Assembly: GCA_963639765.1 (NCBI GenBank)
Contig: CAVHXA010000113.1
Location: 1-5,175 of the forward strand
DNA from: CAVHXA01 sp963639765
GTDB taxonomy: Bacteria > Bacillota > Clostridia > Oscillospirales > Oscillospiraceae
Length of the DNA stretch: 5,175 nt
Reading direction: 5' to 3'
Position 1 is the stretch's first letter. Each line of letters begins with the position of its first letter. The notes below the pieces were generated by a model that ran no database searches, had not been told where the DNA came from, and saw only the letters and a program-made list of their open reading frames with translations. A program made the position numbers and the translations under genes. Positions 1-5,175 of the stretch are shown here, in pieces.

Positions 1-3000
1 CATCATAGCATTCGGGGAGCTCGCTCCACAGCGTATCTCGAATTAGATTATCAATGGTTGCTTTGGTTTCCTGCTTATCCGTCCAGTGATCAAGCTCAGC
101 AATTTTGGATTTGACTTTCCGCAGTAGATCGACCGCCACTTTCTTAATCTTCTGAATGTCCTGCTTGCTAAGGTTTTCCGAGAAAAGCATGTCGTAAAGG
201 GAAAGCTCCTCATCGCTGGCGAAACCTTCCCGAACATAACGCTGTTCCTCCTGATCCATATCCTTTACCAGCTGCATCAGCTCATCGAAGGTTTTCTCAA
301 TTGTTGCCCTGTCCTGCTGGCTGTTGTAGTCATCAATGATTTTCTGATATCGCTCATGATATCGAATACGGTCGGGATTATTGAACAACATACTGTCCAA
401 CCGAACCTGGATCAGCTCTTCAAGGTCTTTCATCACTAAATTCTTTTGCTTTGCTTTTGCAAACTCCCGTCGGAGCAGGTCAAAATCGATTTTACTGATA
501 TCGAACTGTCTGGACGGCGTTATGCCCTGCGTGACCGGCTCCATATGAACATAGTCGCTGATGATGTTGTTGATTTCTACCATTAAATCCACGTTGGATG
601 CGGTTTTGCGCTTCTTTTTCAACACGCCATCGATGGCCGCGATTGCCTCATAGCGTTTGCGGTTATCCGGGTCTATATCCTCTCGATTGGTATATTTCGT
701 CAGACGGATCAACTCGGAAGCATAGGTCTGGAAGGTCTTCTTTTCCTCAATGCTGGAAGATACTGCGTTGGCCGCGGCCTGCAATAAAGCCAGTTTTTCA
801 AAATCTTTTGCTTGGATCAACGCCTGAAGGGAAAAATCATATCCTGCAAGGAAGTTCTCTGCCGCTGCGATAGTCTCCAATATCCGGGCGATTAGTTTTT
901 CTTTATCTACAGTCGGATCTGCGCTGCCGTTGCCGTCCATGTTCGCGGTATAATCGGCCAGTGCTTTTCTCAATGCCTTAACAATACCGATATAGTCGAT
1001 AATCAGGCCGTTGCTTTTGCCCTCGGCCACGCGGTTAGCACGTGCAATCGTCTGCATCAGCGTGTGTGCCTTCAACGGCTTGTCCAGATAGAGGCAGGAC
1101 AGGCATTTTACGTCAAAGCCAGTGAGCCACATAGCACAAACGAACACCACACGAAGCGGATTGGCAGAATCCTTGAATTCCTTGTCCAGCTCCCGCTTCT
1201 CCATTTTTTCGCGGTGCGTTTTGATATCCAGCCCCCATTTCTGGAAAGTCTGAATTTCATTCTGCTCCTGGCTGATCACAACAGCCATTTCCGTCTCCTG
1301 CATCCATTGCAGTTTCCGTTCCAACTCCTGCGCTTCCTGCTGCGTTGCCTGCTTGATGCGGATTTTCAGCGCTTCGATTTCAGCAGTCCAATATTTCTGC
1401 ACCAGGTCATACATGCGGACACAAGTCACTTTATTCAGGCAGACGAACATCGCTTTTCCGCTTGTCCACAAATCAGAGTAATGCCCGACGAAGTCTCGGG
1501 CGATGGACTCCAAACGCGGGGTTGCGGTAAGAAGATGGATTTCCTTGGCAAACTCCGCTTCCAGCTTGTCCTGCTGATCTGCATCTAAATCGGCCTGCTC
1601 GATGGCATCCAGAATGCGGTCGGTAATTTCCGGATTATCCTTCACGTCAAGGATTTTTTCACCGCGGTTTTCATAGTACAGCGGAACAGTTGCACCGTCC
1701 TCGACGGCGCGTTTGAAATCGTATACAGATATGTAACCACCGAAAGTACGCTCGGTGATATTGTCACTGGAAAGCAACGGAGTTCCCGTGAAACCGATGC
1801 GGGATGCCGTAGGCAGCAGTCGAACCATATTATCCGCAAAAATTCCATACTGGCTGCGGTGAGCCTCGTCCGACATGATAATGACATCGTGATCCGGATA
1901 GATCGGCTCCGCATCAGCCTTGTTGAACTTTTGGATCAGCGTAAAGATGAAGCTGGGATTGCCCTTCAGCTTGCTGATTAGATTATCCCCGCTGGAGGCA
2001 ATAAACTGGCTTGCCTTAGTTTTCCCGAGAATGCCGCAGTTTTCAAAGGTATCGCTGATCTGTGTATTCAGCTCATCACGGTCTGTCAGAATCACGATGG
2101 TCGGCGAACCGGCAAATTTGCGGCGGATCTTCTGCGCGAGAAACACCATGGAATAGCTTTTGCCGCTGCCTTGGGTGTGCCAGAAAACGCCCAGCTTGCC
2201 GTTCTTCAACTTACGGGCTTCGTAAGCCTTGATTGCCTCATTAACGCCGAGAAACTGATGGTTGCGGGCAAGTATCTTTGCCGTATGTCCGCCGGAATGG
2301 TCAAAGAGAATGAAATTCTCCAGCAGATCCAAGAAGTTTTCCTTCTTGCAGATGCCGCGCAGCATCGTTTCCAAAGCCACGCTGCCCGGTTCCTGTTCGG
2401 AAAGGCGCTTCCACTCATGGAAAAATTCGTATTTGCTGCCCAGTGTGCCGACCTTAGCCTCTGTTCCGTTGGAAAGAATAAGGAAAGCGTTGTAGTAGAA
2501 CAGATGGGGAATGGTATCCAAATAATCGGTGTAATTATTGGTGTAGGCGTCCTGTACATCCACTGTGTTCTTTTTCAGCTCAATGAACAGCAAAGGTATC
2601 CCGTTGACAAAGCCGACGATATCCGTGCGGCGGCGGTACAGGTCACCGTGAATTTTCAGCTCCTTGATCGCGAGAAAATGGTTGTTCCCGGGATTCTGAA
2701 AATCGACAACAGCAGCTTTCTTCTCTTCGGTTTTGCCGCCGGGCTTCTTTACTGTGACGGGGATGCCGTCCCGAATCAGAAAATATTTTTCCTCGTTGAT
2801 TTGCAGCAGAGAAGCAGTAGACAGGCGGCTCTCCAGTTTTCGCTGTGCTTCGTCTATCTGCGCAGGTGTGATCCACGGATTCAGGCGCAGCAGAGCCTCC
2901 CGGAAATACCGGGTCAGGAGGATTTCTTTATAACTCTTGCGGCCGAATGTGCCACCATTGCCGAGCTGCTCCGTATTATAGGCAAAGGCAACTTCCCAGC

Positions 3001-3070
3001 CCAGCTCGTCATGCAGCAGGTGACCGGCACTCTCCTGCACAAGGATATTTTCAGAATAATCGTAGCTCAT
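1..3070 (-). CDS. hsdR: Type I restriction enzyme R subunit (motor/endonuclease), 3' end cut by window edge
   Basis: HsdR is the ATP-driven translocase and nuclease of the type I R2M2S complex, which cleaves DNA lacking the host methylation pattern. My translation is open from the ATG at 3070 to the left edge, 1023 codons without a stop. Family members of the EcoR124I type are about 1000-1050 aa, so only a short tail should be missing. The N-terminus has the QESAG stretch (Q12). The nuclease core shows D150, then E164-L-K166; the adjunct QxxxY motif appears as N179-xxx-Y183. SF2 helicase motifs follow in order: Walker A GSGKS with K304, TDRDEL at 329-334, TLIQKF at 377-382, DEAH at 401-404, TGTP at 428-431, TGFD at 650-653, QTIARANR at 673-680. 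The remaining ~340 residues are charged and helical. The start is supported by AGGATGGTGAT just upstream. It overlaps the RT stop by ATGA, implying translational coupling. Function is confident from the motifs; catalytic residues look intact. Confidence 0.96.
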   Translation of the reverse strand, partial: MSYDYSENILVQESAGHLLHDELGWEVAFAYNTEQLGNGGTFGRKSYKEILLTRYFREALLRLNPWITPAQIDEAQRKLESRLSTASLLQINEEKYFLIRDGIPVTVKKPGGKTEEKKAAVVDFQNPGNNHFLAIKELKIHGDLYRRRTDIVGFVNGIPLLFIELKKNTVDVQDAYTNNYTDYLDTIPHLFYYNAFLILSNGTEAKVGTLGSKYEFFHEWKRLSEQEPGSVALETMLRGICKKENFLDLLENFILFDHSGGHTAKILARNHQFLGVNEAIKAYEARKLKNGKLGVFWHTQGSGKSYSMVFLAQKIRRKFAGSPTIVILTDRDELNTQISDTFENCGILGKTKASQFIASSGDNLISKLKGNPSFIFTLIQKFNKADAEPIYPDHDVIIMSDEAHRSQYGIFADNMVRLLPTASRIGFTGTPLLSSDNITERTFGGYISVYDFKRAVEDGATVPLYYENRGEKILDVKDNPEITDRILDAIEQADLDADQQDKLEAEFAKEIHLLTATPRLESIARDFVGHYSDLWTSGKAMFVCLNKVTCVRMYDLVQKYWTAEIEALKIRIKQATQQEAQELERKLQWMQETEMAVVISQEQNEIQTFQKWGLDIKTHREKMEKRELDKEFKDSANPLRVVFVCAMWLTGFDVKCLSCLYLDKPLKAHTLMQTIARANRVAEGKSNGLIIDYIGIVKALRKALADYTANMDGNGSADPTVDKEKLIARILETIAAAENFLAGYDFSLQALIQAKDFEKLALLQAAANAVSSSIEEKKTFQTYASELIRLTKYTNREDIDPDNRKRYEAIAAIDGVLKKKRKTASNVDLMVEINNIISDYVHMEPVTQGITPSRQFDISKIDFDLLRREFAKAKQKNLVMKDLEELIQVRLDSMLFNNPDRIRYHERYQKIIDDYNSQQDRATIEKTFDELMQLVKDMDQEEQRYVREGFASDEELSLYDMLFSENLSKQDIQKIKKVAVDLLRKVKSKIAELDHWTDKQETKATIDNLIRDTLWSELPECYD

Positions 3071-3084
3071 GGAATCACCATCCT
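3051..3084 (-). repeat. Imperfect 34-bp direct repeat, copy at hsdR start
   Basis: This copy covers the ribosome binding site and first codons of hsdR. Compared with the copy at 4556-4589 it keeps AGGATGGT, a 6-nt spacer, ATGAGC, a 4-nt spacer and ATTATTC, then GA after one mismatch: 25 of 34 positions by hand count. Part of the identity is expected from two strong translation starts; the shared codons after the ATG are not. Confidence 0.45.
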
Positions 3085-4575
3085 AAATTCTTGCTTAATA
3101 AACGAAATGCCTGCCTCCTTCATTGCCTTCCATTCGTCCTTCAAATCCGATTTTGGCAGTACTTCGTATATGAATAACCAGTTTTCATCTAACTCATCGT
3201 TATTTTGCGATAAAACGCGCGCGTGGTCTTTTAATACCTTGATTTCTGCTCTGTTTTTTCTTCGATTGAAGTATATCCAAGTGAAAATCTTAAATAAGCA
3301 ACTGTTTTCCTGGATAGCAAAGGCCGCCGAAATTCCAGAGATGTCAAAATCATATTTCAGCGAGAAAAAAATGGCATAGATGAGTGCTTCGTAGTTTTTT
3401 GCTTTTTGCGCATTATCAAATATAATGTTGGAAAAGCGCTCTATGTCCGATTTGGACGCAACAAACGGCTTAAAAACATACTCATCGAGCAGCGGTATTA
3501 AATACGGATAGATTATCGCAAAATGCATTATCGTCTTTAGCGTATAATTTCTGGCATTTTCGGTCAGTTCTCGTTTGGAAAGCACTTTGATCGCATAATT
3601 CAAAACAGCCGCATTTCCATTGTTCTCTTCCATCAGAGCTACCGCAAGATCTAAGTAAGCCTGAGCTTTTTTGAAGTCGACCTTTCCATATGCAGTTGCT
3701 AAATCAAAGGTGTTAAGGTGTCTGACCCATTGCCTGGTAGAAGCTACAGGAAGAAGCTCTATCTTTGTCTTTTTGTGGTTAAGTGGCAGATCAAACTGTC
3801 TTAGCTGTGCTCCAATATCAGTTAGAAATTCCTGCCCTTTTTCATAAGAATCCACATAGCAGGTATAATCATCTATATTACGCACATAATCCCATTTTTT
3901 GCCCAATTCACAATCAATAACGGTAAGAATGATTTCTGACAACAAGTTTGATGCATGCGGACCGATTAAAAAACCATGTGTTTCACCTGAGCGAAGATTC
4001 ATGCAACGGTGGTCAAGTTCATTAAACCAAAGGGTTCGATTGCGATTATTCTTTGCTGCATCTTTTCCCACCAACGCCCAACAAAGAGAGTGTGTGTACA
4101 TGCTTGGAAAGCATGTAGATATATCTGCACTTACTATGTATTTCTTACCAATCAGTATATCCGGAATTGGTGAATCATCTGTTCTCCAATTCTTGTAGTT
4201 CATTTTGAACAGTGTTTCTGTATCCTTTTGCTTTCTGATGTGAATCCTGCTGATTTTATGGGAGTTGCCTTTTGTCTGCTTTTCAAAGTGCAACTGAATT
4301 TCTGCCCAATTATCTCTTAAGCACTCACATAGCCTCTGATAGGCCATTGGATTAGGTATACCAAGGGGGCGAGGAACATTGATATCACGCATTGATTCGT
4401 GAAAGATGAAGCCATGTGTTTTGTTGGAAAAAGGTTGTACTGGAGCATAATTATAGAGCGGTTCTGAAGTAAAAACCGGCGGCAGCTTTTCAGTGAAAAG
4501 GCCAAAAGCCAGTAAGCCCTTATAGAGCTCATCCGCAGTTATTTCATTCATGTAATCCGAATAATTCTTGCTCAT
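3067..4575 (-). CDS. Reverse transcriptase of the Abi/UG (DRT-like) defence type, 502 aa
   Basis: This is a probable RNA-directed DNA polymerase. In order it shows a finger motif RPLGIPNP near residues 69-76, YIVSADISTCFPSMY with catalytic D151 (motif A/RT2-3), GFLIGPHASNLLSEI near 201-215 (RT4), NIDD with D235 and D236 (RT5, active site) and LNHKKTK near 265-271 (RT6). The usual aromatic of YxDD is Asn233, which is unusual. About 210 residues after the palm are helix-rich and resemble the alpha-helical repeat extension known for Abi and Unknown Group RTs. I see no intron maturase domain and no retron signature, so a stand-alone defence RT is the best reading; the exact UG/DRT subgroup cannot be assigned by eye. 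I chose ATG 4575 because AGGATGG sits 7 nt upstream; GTG 4596 would add 7 residues but lacks a ribosome binding site. The stop overlaps the hsdR start by 4 nt. Sampled GC (~38%) is lower than in hsdR, consistent with separate acquisition. That it defends against phage is inferred from family and context. Confidence 0.9.
   Translation of the reverse strand: MSKNYSDYMNEITADELYKGLLAFGLFTEKLPPVFTSEPLYNYAPVQPFSNKTHGFIFHESMRDINVPRPLGIPNPMAYQRLCECLRDNWAEIQLHFEKQTKGNSHKISRIHIRKQKDTETLFKMNYKNWRTDDSPIPDILIGKKYIVSADISTCFPSMYTHSLCWALVGKDAAKNNRNRTLWFNELDHRCMNLRSGETHGFLIGPHASNLLSEIILTVIDCELGKKWDYVRNIDDYTCYVDSYEKGQEFLTDIGAQLRQFDLPLNHKKTKIELLPVASTRQWVRHLNTFDLATAYGKVDFKKAQAYLDLAVALMEENNGNAAVLNYAIKVLSKRELTENARNYTLKTIMHFAIIYPYLIPLLDEYVFKPFVASKSDIERFSNIIFDNAQKAKNYEALIYAIFFSLKYDFDISGISAAFAIQENSCLFKIFTWIYFNRRKNRAEIKVLKDHARVLSQNNDELDENWLFIYEVLPKSDLKDEWKAMKEAGISFIKQEFRMVIP
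3075..3084 (-). promoter_or_regulatory. Shine-Dalgarno of hsdR, inside the RT 3' end
   Basis: AGGATGGTGAT matches the 16S anti-Shine-Dalgarno complement with one inserted base, and its GG ends 7 nt before ATG 3070. It lies within the last codons of the RT gene (Arg-Met-Val-Ile-Pro-stop), so hsdR translation is expected to be coupled to that of the RT. Confidence 0.7.
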
Positions 4576-4589
4576 ATGAGTACCATCCT
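4556..4589 (-). repeat. Imperfect 34-bp direct repeat, copy at RT start
   Basis: This is the partner of 3051-3084, at the same position relative to the RT start codon. The proteins begin MSKNYSD and MSYDYSE. The two copies bracket the whole RT gene, as would result if an RT cassette had been placed in front of hsdR by recombination through a copy of its start region. Confidence 0.45.
4582..4589 (-). promoter_or_regulatory. Shine-Dalgarno of the RT gene
   Basis: AGGATGGT on the minus strand begins on the last base of the upstream stop codon. Its GG ends 7 nt before ATG 4575. It selects ATG 4575 over the in-frame GTG at 4596, and its position at the stop suggests re-initiation by ribosomes finishing the upstream gene. 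Confidence 0.65.
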
Positions 4590-5107
4590 CAAGCACCTAA
4601 TTTCATCTGCATAACTAAACCCATGATCGTAATAGCCACATCTGCGCCCTTGTCCAAGGCAAATTTCAGAATTGGCTTCACCTTTTCCCATTTCTTTTTC
4701 TTTGGTGTTAGCTCTTTTGCGATATTCTCTAACTCGTCAATTTTGGACTTGATTTCCTCTGTATCTGCATCTGTCAAGCCCGGCATGTCTTCTATTTGCT
4801 GTTTTGCCTGCTCAAATGTAATATCTATGTTGATTTCGTTTGTAACCGGTACAGTAACGCTAATATTATTCTGCGATGCTGCCGAATCCGTTAATACAAG
4901 AAAATCGCAGATATATCCCTGCAGTTTCGCTTTCATAAGTCCTAAATTATGTTTAAGAGCTTCGCCTTCGATGCATTCGTAATTAAAACCGAACTGCGGG
5001 TTATAGCCATACATGCTATGCCCTAAATTAGGAATATAAGCTCCGTATTTGCCATCAATGGAAGGTTGATTGCATAATGAAGTTGGACACCTAAGAAAAA
5101 AATCCAT
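4589..5107 (-). CDS. Hypothetical RT-linked small protein with helical, hydrophobic C-terminus, 172 aa
   Basis: I do not recognise a named family. The N-terminal ~75 residues are rich in Gly, Tyr, Asn, Pro and Cys (Cys 7, 12, 45, 67) with no obvious signal peptide. Residues ~80-100 look like a beta-rich stretch. An acidic helical linker at ~98-132 is followed by a lysine cluster (136-139), then KWEKVKPILKFALDKGADVA and a hydrophobic end (VAITIMGLVMQM, ~157-168). This tail resembles, from memory, C-terminal segments of small proteins near phage-defence genes; that is a weak recognition. The gene ends 13 nt before the RT start, so the two are very likely co-translated. It could be an RT partner, a sensor or a membrane-acting effector; the sequence does not decide. 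ATG 5107 is chosen because AGGGG lies 9 nt upstream. The frame is open beyond it to the window edge, so a longer protein starting at ATG 5125, TTG 5158 or further upstream cannot be excluded. Confidence 0.72.
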   Translation of the reverse strand: MDFFLRCPTSLCNQPSIDGKYGAYIPNLGHSMYGYNPQFGFNYECIEGEALKHNLGLMKAKLQGYICDFLVLTDSAASQNNISVTVPVTNEINIDITFEQAKQQIEDMPGLTDADTEEIKSKIDELENIAKELTPKKKKWEKVKPILKFALDKGADVAITIMGLVMQMKLGA

Positions 5108-5146
5108 AGTGATTTTCCCCTGCATGGTAGAATGAAGTTTGCACAC
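5071..5146. repeat. Short direct repeat pair flanking the small gene's start codon
   Basis: On the plus strand TGCAT-AATGAAGTT occurs at 5071-5084, and TGCAT-GGTAG-AATGAAGTT at 5121-5139. Both are followed by similar bases (GGACAC and TGCACAC). The copies differ mainly by a 5-nt insertion and start 50 bp apart on either side of ATG 5107. They could be a tandem-duplication trace or paired protein/RNA sites; no function can be read from the sequence. Confidence 0.35.
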
Positions 5147-5175
5147 AACATCTGCCAAGGGAGGGCAATCACTAT
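5106..5175 (-). promoter_or_regulatory. Leader able to form a hairpin over the first ribosome binding site, then a U7 tract
   Basis: On the transcript, AUAGUGAUU (5175-5167) is perfectly complementary to AAUCACUAU (5114-5106). Inside this 9-bp stem, either of two CCCU runs can pair with the GGGG/AGGG of the Shine-Dalgarno, and UUGG can pair further in with ACC/CCA, leaving a loop of roughly 27 nt. The 3' arm ends at the U of the AUG start codon. GGA and then seven U follow (5102-5096). This could hide the ribosome binding site, act as an attenuator or terminator, or be the 3' end of a structured RNA. It is read by eye, and the outer arm touches the window edge, so the full structure may be larger. 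Confidence 0.4.
5117..5121 (-). promoter_or_regulatory. Shine-Dalgarno of the small RT-linked gene
   Basis: AGGGG on the minus strand lies 9 nt before ATG 5107 and is the strongest site near the 5' end of this gene. It decides the start at 5107 over ATG 5125 and TTG 5158, which have no comparable purine-rich site. It also falls inside the 3' arm of the predicted leader hairpin, so access to it may be regulated. Confidence 0.65.

Noticed and set aside
1064..1588. 174-codon open frame on the plus strand
   Set aside because: Antisense shadow of the HsdR helicase region; its Phe/Leu/His-rich, low-complexity composition is typical of the complement of a coding strand.
3067..3084. Frameshift or RT-HsdR fusion at the overlap
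   Set aside because: The RT ends in a clean TGA and hsdR starts with its own site and the usual HsdR N-terminus (QESAG near residue 12); ATGA overlaps are normal translational coupling.
2171..3379. 402-codon open frame on the plus strand
   Set aside because: It lies antisense to hsdR and the RT 3' end, crosses their junction, lacks a convincing ribosome binding site and encodes no recognisable motif, whereas the opposite strand carries the nuclease and helicase motifs.
3067..4575. Retron, group II intron or diversity-generating retroelement
   Set aside because: No msr/msd-like inverted repeats beside the RT, no intron domain V or maturase region, and I noticed no template/variable repeat pair; the gene is an ordinary operon member.
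3067..4596. RT start at GTG 4596
   Set aside because: It would add 7 residues overlapping the end of the small gene and has no purine-rich site upstream; ATG 4575 has AGGATGG at good spacing.
4623..4982. 119-codon plus-strand frame with signal-like hydrophobic stretches
   Set aside because: Fully antisense to the small gene, whose frame has the better ribosome binding site and tight spacing to the RT; the hydrophobicity comes from the complement of Lys/Glu-rich codons.
4589..5158. Small gene start at TTG 5158
   Set aside because: A rare start codon with only C-rich sequence upstream. ATG 5107 has AGGGG 9 nt away. Not fully excluded because the frame is open to the edge.
5135..5158. Promoter-like TTGGCA, 18 nt, CATTCT on the minus strand
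   Set aside because: The -35 is fair, but the -10 matches consensus at only 3 of 6 positions and it would start transcription inside the leader stem; too weak to annotate.

Overview
The window reads almost entirely on the minus strand. It holds the distal part of what looks like a type I restriction-modification operon from a Gram-positive-like bacterium. Gene order along transcription (right to left) is: a short structured leader, a small protein of unknown function (172 aa), a non-retron, non-intron reverse transcriptase (502 aa), and hsdR, the motor/endonuclease subunit of a type I restriction enzyme. hsdR runs off the left edge with 1023 codons visible. Strong purine-rich ribosome binding sites, moderate GC and tight gene packing suggest a Firmicutes/Clostridia-like host. 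That is an inference; nothing in the window fixes the taxon.

Region by region. 5108-5175 (minus-strand leader) has no supported gene. It can fold into a long imperfect hairpin whose 3' arm ends exactly at the start codon of the small gene, contains its Shine-Dalgarno sequence, and is followed by seven U residues. 4589-5107 encodes the 172-aa protein, with an acidic linker and a lysine-rich, helical, hydrophobic C-terminal tail. 3067-4575 encodes the reverse transcriptase. It has recognisable palm motifs and a C-terminal half of about 210 residues that is helix-rich, as in the Abi/UG (DRT-type) defence RTs. 1-3070 encodes HsdR, with PD-(D/E)xK nuclease residues, a complete SF2 helicase motif set and a C-terminal helical region. 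There is almost no intergenic DNA: 13 nt lie between the small gene and the RT, and the RT stop overlaps the hsdR start as ATGA.

The layout implies co-transcription and translational coupling, so the RT and its small neighbour appear to be built into the restriction operon rather than merely close to it. Hand counts on sample lines show the RT at about 38% GC and hsdR at about 45-62%. The RT and hsdR start regions also share an imperfect 34-bp direct repeat. Together these suggest that the RT plus small gene is a later cargo module placed upstream of hsdR. hsdM and hsdS are not in the window and would be expected beyond one of its edges. The main candidate for something new is the combination of RT, small protein and leader RNA embedded in a type I restriction operon.
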